Assembly (NCBI RefSeq): GCF_024679095.1
Contig: NW_026111831.1
Location: 1,364,286 to 1,428,285, forward strand
From: Eriocheir sinensis
Lineage: Eukaryota; Arthropoda; Malacostraca; Decapoda; Varunidae
Reading direction: 5' to 3'
Length of the DNA stretch: 64,000 bases
Shown here: piece by piece, positions 51,633 through 62,455 of the stretch
How positions within the stretch are numbered: the stretch's first letter is position 1
How the letters are laid out: every line of letters starts with the position of its first letter
The notes under the pieces: generated by a model
What the model was told of the DNA's origin: nothing
What the model saw: only the letters and a program-made list of their open reading frames with translations
Database searches by the model: none
Made by a program: the position numbers and the translations under genes

Positions 51633-52846
51633 GAGAGGGGAGGGGAAGGAGAAGAAAGGGGAGGGAAAGGAGAGGGAAAGGGGAGAAAATTGGGAGGGGA
51701 AGGGGTGAGGGAAAGGAGAGGAAAGGGGAGATAAAGGGGAGGGAAAAGGGGAAGAGGTGAGAGGTGAGGAAAATGGGAGAGGAAGGAATAAGGGAAAGGG
51801 AAATGGGGTGAGAGAAAATGGAAGGAAAGGAGAGGAAAAGGGGAAAGAGGCAAGGGAAAGGGAAGGGAGGAAAGGAAGGGAGGGGAAGGAAAGGGGTGAG
51901 AGAAGGACAGGGAGGGTGGTGGAGAGGAAGGAAAGGAAAGGGAGGGAAGGAAGGGAGGGGAAGGAAAGAGGTGAGAGAAGGAAAGGGAGGGGTGGTGGTG
52001 AGGGGAGGGCAAGGGGAGGGAGGGAAGGAAGGGGAAGAGGAAAGAAAGGGTGAGAGAAGGAAAGGGAGGGATGGTGGAGGGGAGGAAAGGGAAGGAGGGA
52101 AGGAAGGAAAGGGTGAGAGAAGGAAAGGGAGGGGTGGTGGAGAGGGAGGAAAGGAAGGAGGGAAGGAAGGGAGGGGTAAGGAAAGGGTGAGAGAAGTAAA
52201 GGAGGGTGGTGGAGAGGGAGAGAAGGTAAGGGAGGGAAGGAAGGAAGGGAAGGAAAGGGTGAGAGAAGGAAAGGGAGGGGTGGTGGAGAGGGAGGGAAAG
52301 GAAAGGGAGGAAGGAAGGGAAGAGGAAGGAAAGGGTGAGAGAAGGAAAGGGAGGGGTGGTGGAGAGGGAGGAAAGGGAAGGAGGGAAGGAAGGGAAGAGG
52401 AAGGAAAGGTGAGAGAAGGAAAGGGAGGGTGGTGGAGAGGGAGGGAAGAGGAAGGAGGAAAGGAAGGGAAGGGAAGGAAAGGGTGAGAGAAGGAAAGGAG
52501 GGTGATGGAGAGGGGAGGGAAAGGGAAGGGAGGGAAGGAAGGGAAGGGGAAGTGAAAAGGGATGAGAGAAGGAAAGGGAGGGGTGGTGGAGAGGGGAGGG
52601 AAGAGAAAGGGAGGAAAGGAAGGGGAAGGGGAAGGAAAGGGTGAGAGAAGGAAAGGGAGGGGTGGTGGAGAGGGGAGGGAGGAGGAAGGGAGGAAAGGAA
52701 GGGGACGGGGAAGGAAAGGGTGAGAGAAGTAAGGGAGGGGTGGTGGAGAGGAGGAAAGGGAAGGAGGAAAGGAAGGAAGGGGAAGTGAAAGGGATGAGAG
52801 AAGGAAAGGGAGGGGGTGTGGTGAGGGGAGGGAAAGGGAAGGGTGG
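51633..52846. repeat. Polypurine array, middle segment (52-bp then about 79-bp unit)
   Basis: G/A-rich array. Its left end shares unit words with 45,785-46,318. From about 51,895 it is built of a 75-80-bp unit containing GGTGAGAGAAGGAAAGGGAG, GGTGGTGGAGAGG and GGAAGGAAGGGG, the same unit as 58,099-58,750. Minus-strand frames of 425-461 residues (Pro/Ser/Leu/Phe) are artefacts. Confidence 0.93.
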
Positions 52847-52864
52847 GAAACATGGAAACATGGA
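52847..52864 (-). repeat. 3' octamer tail of element C
   Basis: Plus strand GGAAACATGGAAACATGG: two 8-bp units at the extreme 3' end, next to the purine array. Such octamer repeats are characteristic of CR1 3' ends. Confidence 0.75.
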
Positions 52865-52995
52865 CTAGCAGGCAGCAGAAAGCCTGTTGGCTCTTTACTA
52901 GGCTGCCTGCGTTCAGTGATTTAATCAATCCGTTTGCCATAGGAGTGGCTTGCAGGGAAGGATTAAAGCACTTGTGTACCTACTCTTGGGAACGT

Positions 52996-55794
52996 TCAGT
53001 TCACACCCGTTGCAGCAAAGTGGCGATCAATGCGTTTCTTGAAGGAGTTGATGGTCTCTGTGCTAACCACTTCTGCAGGAAGGCTGTTCCAGTGGCGAAC
53101 AACTCTATTTGAGAAATAACTCCTGCCGATGTCGGTATTGCATCGCTTTGCTTGAATTGTTTTTCCGTTGTTTCTTGTTCTCAGGTTAGTTTGTAGCGTG
53201 AAGAGTTTGGAGTGATCAACGTTGCTGAGCTTGTTCAGGTACTTAAAGACTTGTATCATGTCTCCCTGCAGTCGTCTCTTTTCCAACGTGAAGAGGTTGA
53301 GTCGCTCGAGTCGTTCTTCATAGGGTTTCGTCCTCAGTGATGGTATCATCTTCGTGGCGCGGCGCTGTACTCTCTCAAGTAATTCAATGTCTTTCCTGTA
53401 ATTAGGAGACCAGAATTGCACGGCGTATTCCAGGTGGGGCCTTACCAGCGAATTATACAAGGATAACATAACTCCCGGCGTCTTGTATTCAAAGTTCCTC
53501 GATATGAACCCAAGAATTGTATTGGCTTTCTTACAGGCGGACTTGCAGTGTTTTGTTTGTTTCAAGTCACTGCTGATGGTGACCCCGAGGTCTCTTTCCT
53601 CTTGCACAACATGTAGTGGTTCGCCACCCATGTGGTATATGTGGTATCTGTTTCTGGATCCGATATGCATTACTTTACATTTGGTAGTGTTGAAGGACAT
53701 TTGCCACTTTTCCGACCACCGAGTGATCAGATCTATGTCTCTGGATAATTTCGCAGTCTGATGTTATGAGGGCCTTCCCACCCACCTTTGTGTCGTCGGC
53801 AAATTTTGAAAGATTGGATTTTAATCCTAGTTCTAGGTCGTTGATATATATGATGAAAAGTATGGGTCCCAGCACTGACCCCTGTGGCACTCCACTTGTG
53901 ACCGGGAGCCACTCGGAGGCCTGTCCGTTGAGTACAACTCGTTGTTTTCTTCCAGTGAGCCAGTCTTTGATCCACGCTGTCAGATCATCGCCTAATCCCG
54001 CCGACTTAAGTTTCTTGAGGAGTCTTTCATGTGGCACTTTGTCAAAGGCTTTCTGAAAGTCTAGATATATAACATCACTGGGGATATGATTATCCCAGTT
54101 TTCATAGATACCTTGGAAGAAGTCCAATAAATTGGTTAGGCATGAGCGCTTGTTCCTAAAACCGTGCTGAGCATCGGAAATGATGTTGTTGTCTTCAAGG
54201 AACCTAACGAGTTTGTCTCTGATGATCTTCTCGAGGATTTTTCCCGCCACTGAGGTCAAGCTGATTGGTCTGTAGTTTAGGGCCACGCTTTTGTCTCCCT
54301 TTTTGTAGATCGGTGTTACGTTCGCTTGTTTCCAGTCTTTCGGGACCTTGTTTTGTTGTAGTGACTGATTGTAGATGGCGGTGAGTGGCTTGAGGATTTG
54401 CTGCTTGAGTTCCTTGAGCAGCCTGGGTGACAAGTCGTCGGGTCCGGTAGACTTGTTTGTCTCGAGTTTGTCTAGGTACTTTTTCACATCCCGTTCGTCG
54501 ATTGTACCAATTTCTAGGGGAGTGATTCCCATCGGTGGGGAAGGGCTCTCGGGTACGGACTGGGTATTCTCGACCGTGAACACAGACGCGAAGTTCCTGT
54601 TTAGGATTTCGACCATTTGTCTACTGTCCTGTGTTAGTACGTTACTTTCATCTTTTAGGGGACCGATATTGCTTTTTGTCTTCTTTTTGGTTCTTATATA
54701 CGTGAAGAACTTTTTCGGGTTGGACTTGGCTTCGCGTGCAATTTGCTTTTCATAGTCGCGTTTGCTCTGGCGAATGAGTGTTCTGCAAGCTCTGAGGCTT
54801 TGATGGTACTGTTCGCGTGCCTCGTCAGTGCTGTTTTCCTTTAGCAAGTTGTATTTTCTCTTCTTCAAATTAATCGCCCGTCGAACTTGGGTAGTCATCC
54901 ATGGTGTGCTTGTGGCATTATTTGTTCTCCTTGTCTTCATGGGAACAGTCGTTCTCTCTACCTCCAGGAGTTTGTTCTTAAAGCCGTTCCACGCGCCGTC
55001 CCCGGAGTGAGGTTCATGGGTTCCCAAGTTGTCTGGGTTAGCAGCTCACGAGCGAAGTTAAAATTGGCTTTTTTGTAGTCTGGAATCTTGGACGTGTTTT
55101 CGGCGAGTTCATGGTCTGTTCTGATTTTTAGGCGAATTAGGTGATGGTCGCAACCATCCAGTTTTTCGCCGACTTGACATTCACGTGTGAGATCTGAATC
55201 ACTCACGAGTACTAGGTCTAGTAAGTTATTTTCCCTCGTCGGTTGGCTAACAATCTGAGTAAGAAAAGTGTCCTCTAACATTTCGAGCAATCTGTTACCC
55301 TCCCGATCTCCAATCATCGTAGTCCAGTCAATGTTGGAACAGTTAAAGTCCCCGATAATGACTGACTGTTTGTTTTGTGTTATGGTGTGAATTTCCTCGT
55401 ACAGCGCTTCGTCGTCCGCTGCTTGTTGCTTTGGAGGTCTGTAAACGGTTCCAATTGTTATTTTGTTGTGCTTGCTAGTCTCCAGTTGAACATATACAGT
55501 GTCATATTTCTCTGAGTCTTCTTTGGTTATTTCCACGGCAGGGTATTTGTTCTTGACGTAACAGATAACACCTCCTCCTTTCTTGTGAAGTCTGTTTTTG
55601 TAGAAGCTCTCGTATCCCGGAATTGAGAATTCGGTCATTAGGTGGTCAGAGGTGGCCCACGTTTCGGTGATGGCAATCACGTCCGGACTTTCTACGTCAA
55701 CATAGGCAAGTAGCTCATCCCGTTTGGGTATTAAGCTCCGCGCGTTGGTGTATAGGACAGAAATGTCCTTCTTGACTTCAACGCTTCGAGGCAC
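52996..55794 (-). pseudogene. Element C ORF2: CR1-type endonuclease-reverse transcriptase, two frameshifts
   Basis: First frame (55,794 to about 55,010): endonuclease with VLYTNARSLIPKRDELL, DVIAITETW, IGTVYRPPKQ, VIIGDFNCSNIDW, LLDLVLVSD and GCDHHLIRLK (CDH in place of SDH). A one-base shift near 55,010 leads to the second frame: linker, [19 protein letters not shown], motif [19 protein letters not shown], motif [13 protein letters not shown], motif [12 protein letters not shown] one-base loss near 53,748 leads to the third frame: [48 protein letters not shown], and the C-terminal HWNSLPAEVVSTETINSFKK. Catalytic residues are all present, so only the two shifts disable it. These could also be assembly errors. 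Confidence 0.92.
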
Positions 55795-55868
55795 AGTAGT
55801 CTGGTGTCTGCTTGTGTTTTCTTTTGTGGGCCTTGGTGTGTGATGAGCGGTCCCTACTGGTTGGTTGT

Positions 55869-57481
55869 TTACGATACTTGGTTCCCCTCACGCGCTCGGA
55901 GTTTTTGAGTACAAAGTACCTCCTCGTTCATCAACCTACCAAGCAGTGCTGATCCAATTGCATTTAGGTGAAGAACGTCAGGACTGAAAAGGTCGGGGAT
56001 ATCATAAAAATGATTCCACTGACTTGCGAACGAAACTTCCTCGTCCTGGCAGAGGTGCTTCAATCTGTTGTTGATGTTCGACGCCTTTCTGTGGAAGCCT
56101 GTGAAGGCGTTGATTCTCGGAAGAATCCCGGAGACAATGATGTGGCTTGACTTTTCCTTGAAGCGGCGGATTACTCGTCGGTAGTCAGCTATAATTTCCT
56201 CCGTGGACATTGTTTGAACGTTGTTCGTGCCAGCGTGCAAAACAAAGAGTGTGTCCTGCTCCGTGCGGTCTGAGACGAGGTCTACCGCTTCTTCTATATC
56301 TTGTAGTTTTGCACCAGGAATACAGTAGCGTCTTCTGTTCTTGATATTTCGTCCACAGAACTCAGTCAGTTGTTCTCTAACAATGCTATCACCCACCAGT
56401 TTTATGTTAACCTTGGTGTTGATCCTTGATCCTTTGAAGTGTGATCCGTCTTCACAGGAGACGGCTGGGAGGATGGTCTTCCGTCTACGCCTGCAAGCTA
56501 GGGAGGAGGAGGAGGAGGAGGAGGAGGAGGAGGAGGAGGAGGAGGAGGAGGAGGGGGAGGAGGAGGGGGAGGAGGAGGAGGACGAAGAAGGAGGTGAAGA
56601 GAAGGAAGAAGAAGGAGAAGAAGCAGGAGAAGAAGAAGAAGGAGATGATGATGAGGAGGAGGAGGAGTAGTAGGAGGAGGAGGAGGGGGAAGGGGAGGAG
56701 GAGGAGGAGGAGGAGGAGGAGGAGGAGGAGGAGGTAGAATGAGAGGAAAAGAAGATGAAGAAGGCGTAGATAAAGCAGAGGAGGAGGAGGAGGGATTGGA
56801 GGAGGAGGACGAGGGGGACGAGGAGAAGGATGAGAGGGCAGCGGAGGTGGAAACAGAAGAAGAAGAAGAAGAAGAAGAAGAAGAAGAAGAAGAAGAAGAA
56901 GAAGGGGAAGAAGAAGCAGAGGAGGAGGAGGAGGAGGAGAGGGAAGAGGAGGAGGAGGAGGAGGGGGAGGGGGAGGGGGACGATGAGGAGGGGGGGGAGG
57001 AGGAGGAGAAGGTGGACGTGGGGGACGAGAAGGAGATGGATGGGCACGCAGTGGAAGCGGTAACACAAGAAGAAGAAGAAGAAGAAGAAGAAGAAGAAGA
57101 AGAAGAAGAAGAAGAAGAAGAAGAAGACCTCACCTTGCGGGCCATGGCTCTCGTCCGGACCCCTGGGAGGGTGGAGGAGAGGGAGGAGGGAGATGAAGAA
57201 GGGGTGGAGGCAGTCGGAGTAAAAGAAGAAGAAGAGGAAGGCAAAGAAGAAGAAGAGGAAGAGGAAGAGGAAGAAGAAGAAGAAGAGGAAGAAGCAGTGG
57301 GGGTGGGAGCGGGTAGAGGGGGACGTTGGTTCAACGCTTTAAGGCACTCGGTTAAACCCCTCTCTAAATCTGAGATCTTCTTTTCCATTTGACAGTGTCT
57401 ACATGACTCCGCCCCCTTATCAAAATATTGTGGGGCGAAGCGTCCTTTGCACCCGGGGCATTTGCGTAGTGATGAAGCCAT
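55869..57481 (-). pseudogene. Element C ORF1: zinc motif, Ser/Pro low-complexity stretch and SGNH hydrolase
   Basis: The first frame starts MASSLRKCPGCKGRFAPQ, with Cys8-x2-Cys11 and Cys27-x2-Cys30 (SCRHC), then a short coiled coil (EKKISDLERGLTECLKAL). It then enters some 270 residues of Ser and Pro runs coded by CTC/CTT triplet repeats. The frame slips inside these repeats near 56,700. The second frame emerges as ACRRRRKTILPAVSCEDGSH and contains an SGNH/GDSL hydrolase: block I KLVGDSIVRE (56,360-56,400), block III LHAGTNNVQ, block V SPDVLHLNAIGSALLG. It ends RAREGNQVS at 55,869, about 75 bp before ORF2. CR1 ORF1 esterases are thought to help membrane or lipid interaction. The catalytic Ser, Asn and His are intact. 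Confidence 0.87.
56500..57310. repeat. (GAG)n/(GAA)n trinucleotide tract inside element C ORF1
   Basis: About 800 bp of GAG, GAA and GGA triplets on the plus strand with a few mixed islands (57,005-57,060 and 57,125-57,210). On the plus strand it gives poly-Glu and poly-Arg frames, which are artefacts. On the minus strand it codes the Ser/Pro linker of ORF1. Confidence 0.92.
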
Positions 57482-58098
57482 ATCTTTTATTGTTATCTTT
57501 TGTTATGTTTTGTTACCTTTTAACTTCAGAGAGAATGAGTGGCAGTAGGTCAGGAGGGAACGATTAACTCCCTCCTGTCTGACTCGGGCAGGTGTTCTCG
57601 TTAGACTTCCCTCTAGGGGATTCACGCGGCCGGGTAGGTGAGTACAAAACAAAGGGTCTCCAGGGAATTTCGCCCTCCGCGCGGCTGGGTATACGCCGCG
57701 GCGGGAATTTACGGACCGAAACAATGAAAGAAAATCAGCCTGAAAACAAGGACCTCCTAGCACACTTCTTAGAAAATAATATGTAAATTATGTGTAGTAA
57801 GGTTAAGAAAGAGCTTAATACAGTTAGGAAGGAGTTGTATGTGCACCACAGTGTTGTGAGGAGGTGTAGGGGAGGTGTAGGGTGTGGGCAGAAGGGATGA
57901 GCAAGTGTGCTAGGAAGAATGTGTTTAAGTAAAGTGAATATAACACTTAGCACTTAGCAGAGCAGGTCAGCGAAGCAGCAAAGCAGCAGCAGCAATAGGA
58001 GAGCCTCAGGATATGCTGGAGAGCACAAAAGGAAAGCACAGCTGCCGAGACAGCGAGCGTAGTTGACACGTGTGACCCCGAGGCCAGGTCGCGGTCAA

Positions 58099-58980
58099 CT
58101 GAAGGGGAAGAGGAAGGAAAGGGTGAGAGAAGGAAAGGGAGGGGTGGTGGAGAGGGGAGGGAATAGGAAGGGAGGAAAGGAAGGGGAAGGGGAAGGAAAG
58201 GGTGAGAGAAGGAAAGGGAGGGGTGGTGGAGAGGGGAGGGAAAGGAAAGGGAGGAAAGGAAGGGAAGGGGAAGGAAAGGGTGAGAGAAGGAAAGGGAGGG
58301 GTGGTGGAGAGGGGAGGGAAAGGGAAGGGAGGGAAGGAAGGAGAGGAGAGAAGGAAAGGGTGAGAGAAGGAAAGGGAGGGGTGGTGGAGAGGGGAGGGAA
58401 AGGGAAGGGAGGGAAGGAAGGGAAGGGGAAGGAAAGGGTGAGAGAAGGAAAGGGAGGGGTGGTGGAGAGGGGAGGGAAGAGGAAGGGAGGAAAGGAAGGG
58501 GAAGGGGAAGGAAAGGGTGAGAGAAGGAAAGGGAGGGGTGGTGGAGAGGGGAGGGAAAGGGAAGGGAGGGAAGGAAGGGGAAGAGGAAGGAAAGGGTGAG
58601 AGAAGGAAAGGGAGGGGTGGTGGAGAGGGGAGTGAAAGGGAAGGGAGGAAAGGAAGGGAAGGGGAAGTGAAAAGGGATGAGAGAAGGAAAGGGAGGTGGT
58701 GGAGAGGGGAGGGAAAATTAAGGGAGGGAAGGAAAGGGAAGGGGAAGGGAAAGGGGGGATGAAAAGGGGGGAGTTTGATTAGAGAGGAAAGGGTAAGGGA
58801 GGAGGGAGGGGGGAGGGAAGGAAAGAGGTGAGGGAGAAGGGGAGGGGGAAGGAGAGAGCAAGAATAAGGGAGAGAAGAAGAATTAGAGAAAAGAGAACAG
58901 GAAGAAGATTAAGAGAGGAAGTGAGAGAAAAAAGGAAGAAGAGAAATATTAGTAAACAAAGAGGAAAACAAAACAAACAA
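58099..58980. repeat. Polypurine array, right segment (about 79-bp unit, eight copies)
   Basis: GTGAGAGAAGGAAAGGGAGG recurs at 58,123, 58,202, 58,280, 58,360 and 58,438 (79, 78, 80, 78 bp) and onward to about 58,690. It then degenerates into irregular G/A sequence to 58,980. It is the same unit as 51,895-52,846. Confidence 0.94.
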
Positions 58981-59003
58981 AATCTCACCTTTCCGATCCC
59001 ACA

Positions 59004-59160
59004 GGAGGAGGAGGAGGAGGAGGAGGAGGAGGAGGAGGAGGAGGAGGAAGAGGACGGAGTGATATCAGTGTTGGAGTTGATGGCGGTGGTGGTGGTGGTG
59101 GTGATATGTACTGGTTCGATACTTGTTACTGGTGGTGGTGGTGGTGGTGGTGAAGGGGGT
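59004..59160. repeat. (GGA)n and (GGT)n trinucleotide runs
   Basis: GGAGGAGGA run at 59,004-59,050 and two GGTGGTGGT runs at 59,082-59,102 and 59,131-59,151. Confidence 0.93.
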
Positions 59161-59177
59161 GGGGGTGAGGGTGGGGG

Positions 59178-59291
59178 TCAGGGGGAGGGGTCGTCCTTGG
59201 GTGGAGGGGGCTGAGGGGTCGGGGGGGGCTGGGGGGCGTGGTGGGGGTAGCTCTTGTCCTCCTTGGCGATGCATTTGGGGGTGAGAGGAAT
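59178..59291 (-). CDS. Possible terminal exon of an unknown gene (weak)
   Basis: On the minus strand, CAGCCCCCTTCTCTCCTCACAG is a strong acceptor-like sequence ending at 59,292. One frame after it reads PKCIAKEDKSYPHHAPQ, then a Pro-rich tail PPPTPQPPPPKDDPSP and TGA at 59,178. Protein-like features are limited to the first 20 residues and the rest is low complexity. No upstream exon was found. It could be chance in a pyrimidine-rich region. Confidence 0.22.
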   Translation of the reverse strand: MPLTPKCIAKEDKSYPHHAPQPPPTPQPPPPKDDPSP

Positions 59292-59309
59292 CTGTGAGGA
59301 GAGAAGGGG

Positions 59310-60030
59310 GCTGATAGACTCTCTCTCTCTCTCCTCCTTTTCCTGTCCTCACACCTCACTTGTTTTCCTTCCTTCCTGTTTGATGTTTCTATCCCCTTTC
59401 CTCCATTTCTCCCCTTCTTTCCTCCATCCTCCTCCTCCTCTCCACATCACTTCTTGCTTCTTTCCTTTTCAATCCTACTTTTTATCTGTTACTTCCTTAC
59501 TCTTTTACCTCCCTATTTCCTTATTCTCTTCTCCCTTACTTTACTTCCTTCCTCACTCCCTGGCATTCCTCTTTGGTTCCTTCCTTCCTTCCTTCTTTAC
59601 CCCCTTCACTATTCCTTACCCCATTTTTTTTCTCCTACTTCCCGTTTATCCTGTGTCTCCTTATCCTAGTTTCTTCCTCTCTTTTCCTTTTCCTCCATTT
59701 CCAGCTGTTATCTCTCTCTCTCCGTTATTGCCGTTCCTTCTTTTCGTTCTCAGTTCTCTTATTCCTCTTCTTACACCCATCTTTTAATTTTCTCCATCGT
59801 TCCTTTTCTCTCTTCCTCGACTTTTTTCCTCCCTCCAAACACACATTTTTTCATTAACTTTCTTTGTTTTCTCCAATTTTCTTCTTCCACTAACAGATCC
59901 CTTTTTCATTCCCTTTTTTCTTCCTCGCATTTACACTTTCCCTTTTACCTTTCCTTTCAGACTCTTCCTCCACTTCCTCTCTCTACTTCCACTTACAACT
60001 CCATTTTTTCTCCTTCCCTTTCCATTAGTC
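59310..60030. repeat. Pyrimidine-rich tract without clear period
   Basis: About 700 bp of C/T-rich plus-strand sequence (CTTCC, TTTCC and CTCCT words) with no fixed unit. Long Ser/Leu/Pro frames are compositional artefacts. Confidence 0.8.
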
Positions 60031-60650
60031 CGTAACCTCGGGACAAATACCAGTGTTGTTATACTTATTCATCTATTTCGCGTAATGTTTTAAACAGTGT
60101 GATTAAACAATTATTGAAGGGAAAAACGCTCACTTCTTACTATAAGGGCCATATTTTTAAACGTATCGGGCTCCCTTGATGACTATTTCCCAAGGCCACG
60201 GAGAAGTTTAACCGGGTTGTCTTGGATGATTTACTATTCATGGTGCAGAAGGCGTACAGCTATCACAAGGATCACAAACAGTCCATGAATACCCCAGCAA
60301 CTTGAACGAGAGGCTTTTTCCAACAGGCGAACCGAGGCGCCGATACCTTGAAGAATACCTTCCATCCAGCCAATCACCGTAGCTAACATCACCCTCCTTC
60401 CGTCCAGCCAATCAGCCCTGTAGCGATCTTCACTACAAAAGGTGCCACTAGCTCTAGATTCGGCCCTATGCAATGTCAACTCCAAGGTCCCCAAAACGGC
60501 ATATCTCAAACCGAGGTGATGTGGTAAATCTCGACCCTATGTATGGTAAGCCGAGGCGAGAAAGGTGCCCATCTCAAGAAATCAAAATCCCGTGCCTGAT
60601 CCCCGAGGCCAAAGGAACCTCAGAAATACAATAAAGATAAATAGACTTAA
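60031..60650. other. Unique upstream region with two CCAAT-type motifs
   Basis: Non-repetitive sequence before the membrane-protein gene. A 25-30-bp direct repeat around CCAGCCAATCA occurs at about 60,366 and 60,401, giving two CCAAT boxes in the same orientation. I see no TATA box near the ORF and no protein domain. The stretch 60,145-60,180 (GGGCCATATTTTTAAACG) may belong to a dispersed repeat. Promoter activity is speculative. Confidence 0.3.
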
Positions 60651-60653
60651 CAG

Positions 60654-62455
60654 CTGAGTTACCCCTCGCAGCGTACCCGCAAACACTTACACACATTCAG
60701 GAACACAGTAAAAGCTGCATGGAAGAAACGCTTCAATTACCTCAAGAAAAAAACTCACAAATTCAAGCGAACACTCAAAAAACCAATAAAAGCAGCATGC
60801 AAGCAATGGTAGAATTACCCCCCGAAGATAACCCACAAACACAAATTCAGAAATACGACAAAAGCAACATGGACGTGAGGGTTGGACTACCTCTCGAAGA
60901 AAACCCACAAACCCGAACGAATATTCGGAAACACAATAGCGGCAACATGCACGTGACCGTTGAAATACCCCTCGAAGAAAACACACGAAGTGAAGTGTTC
61001 CTTCACAAACACAATGGCAGCAAACACACAGTGATGGAAAGGATAATATCGCGTTTATCAACGCCTTACCTGCGTCTACGTAACGCTATTATGCGACGAT
61101 TAAACAAGTGTGTGGCCGGCCTGCTGCTACTCCTGCTGCTGGCCGGCCACGTGGCCACCCTGGCCTACGCCTACCACCAGCAAGGCCAGAGTGACCTGCT
61201 GTGGGGCATTGCGGTGCTGTGCTCCTTGCTTGCCCTCCTCCTGACGCACGGGCGTGCTTCCTGCGTTGGGCGTGGTCGCCGTTCACGTCACTTATAGTGA
61301 CGACCTCGCGCGAGGCGCCCTCCGCGTGCTAAACGACCATCAGGCACAGCCCCTGCTGCACGCCATAGGCCTGGGACCCCCTGACGCCCTGGACGCCCTC
61401 GCCTACTGGTGGTGGGTCCTACAGGGGCTGCTGCTCGCTACCCTGGCGAGCTTCATCTCGGGGCCCAGCGCCCCTCATGACGACAATCCTGACAGTAATA
61501 TTCACCCTGTGGGTGAAGAGGGTGACTTTAAAGAAGTGGAATTGAGGGAGGTGGTGGTGGTGGTGGAGGTTGGACAGCAGAACAATAACAGCAATGAGCA
61601 CGAAACTGTTGAATCACCTCCAGGGGCCAACACACAAAGTGAAGTGTTCCTTCAGACACACAGTAACAACAAACACGGAACGGTCCGAGGCAAAATGTCA
61701 CGTGTATCAACGCCTTGCCAACGCCTACTCAAGGTTATTATGCGCCTCCCCTCCAAGCGTGTGGCCGGCCTGCTGCTGCTCCTGCTGCTGGCCGGCCACG
61801 TGGCCACCCTGGCCTACGCCTACCATCAGCAAGGCCAGAGTGACCTCCTGCGGGGCATTGCCGCGCTGTGCTCCGTGCTCGCCCTGCCACCCCTCGCCCT
61901 CCTCCTGCCAGCCGAGAGTTCCTTAATGAGTTGGGCGTGGCTCGCCGTTCACGTCACTTATAGTGACGACCGCGTGCTAAACGACCTGCAGGCACAGCCC
62001 CTGCTGCACGCTCTGGGCATGGGCCACCCCGACGCCCTGGACACCATCGCCTACTGGTGGTGGTTCCTACAGGGGCTGCTGCTCCCTACCCTGGCGAGCT
62101 TAGTCTCGGGGCCCAGCGCCCTTATGACGACAACCCAGATGATGACGAAAACGACTATAACAACCCTGACTGTGACAGCCCTGACGATGACAACCCTGAC
62201 CGTGATCTTGACCCTGCGGGTGAAGAGGATGACTTTGCGGAGATGAACCTGAGGGAGGTGGTGGTGGTGGTGGAGGCGGTGGATTGGCAGTTCAGGGTGG
62301 GGGCTCTAGTCCCCCCTCCTGACTCGCCCCTCCTCCAGCCTCGGGGGGAGGAGGAGATGGAAGACGAGGATGAGCTTGAGAACGTGGATCGGATGGAAGT
62401 AGCGGAGGCGGTGGAGGAAGGGTTGTTTGGGGTGGGGGCCTGCTGCCCCTCCTGA
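60654..62455 (+). pseudogene. Two-module multi-pass membrane protein, XK-related-like, frameshifted
   Basis: GC-rich coding-like region. The ATG at 60,719 starts 24-27-residue repeats (MDVRVGLPLEENPQT, MHVTVEIPLEENTRS). A further repeat upstream (ELPLAAYPQT) is in frame back to 60,641, so the exon may start at an acceptor TTAACAG before 60,654. Module 1 (60,985-61,570) and module 2 (61,635-62,270) are about 650 bp apart. Each has a basic segment, a Leu-rich helix ending GHVATLAYAYHQQGQSDLL, a second helix, WLAVHVTYSDD, and a third helix YWWWFLQGLLLPTLAS, then an acidic tail with LREVVVVVE. Frames break at about 61,245 and 62,120 by one- or two-base indels visible against the sister module. 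The likeness to XK-related scramblases (GHxATLAYxY..G..DLL..) is weak. It could be a pseudogene or a consensus-error gene. Confidence 0.5.

Larger units (their letters stand above)
52847..58098 (-). mobile_element. Element C: near-complete CR1-like retrotransposon
   Basis: 5.25-kb minus-strand element inside the polypurine array. In its own sense: 5' region (about 58,098-57,482), ORF1 (57,481-55,869) with zinc motif and SGNH hydrolase, ORF2 (55,794-52,996) with endonuclease and reverse transcriptase, a short 3' UTR, and a tail of two ATGTTTCC octamers (52,847-52,864). Known CR1 elements have an esterase-type ORF1 and end in a short octamer repeat without poly(A), so assignment to CR1 is good. 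The array unit is interrupted at GGAAAGGGAAGGG on the left and resumes at GAAGGGGAAGAGGAAGG on the right. Confidence 0.9.

Noticed and set aside
51555..52940. Pro/Ser/Leu frames of more than 400 residues opposite the purine array
   Set aside because: Low-complexity array translation. The same happens at 58,063-58,762.
56341..57392. Poly-Glu and poly-Arg frames on the plus strand
   Set aside because: Shadow of the GAG/GAA triplets inside minus-strand ORF1 of element C.
60234..60509. 91-residue minus-strand frame upstream of the membrane-protein gene
   Set aside because: No recognisable domain, no splice or start context, and the length is compatible with chance.
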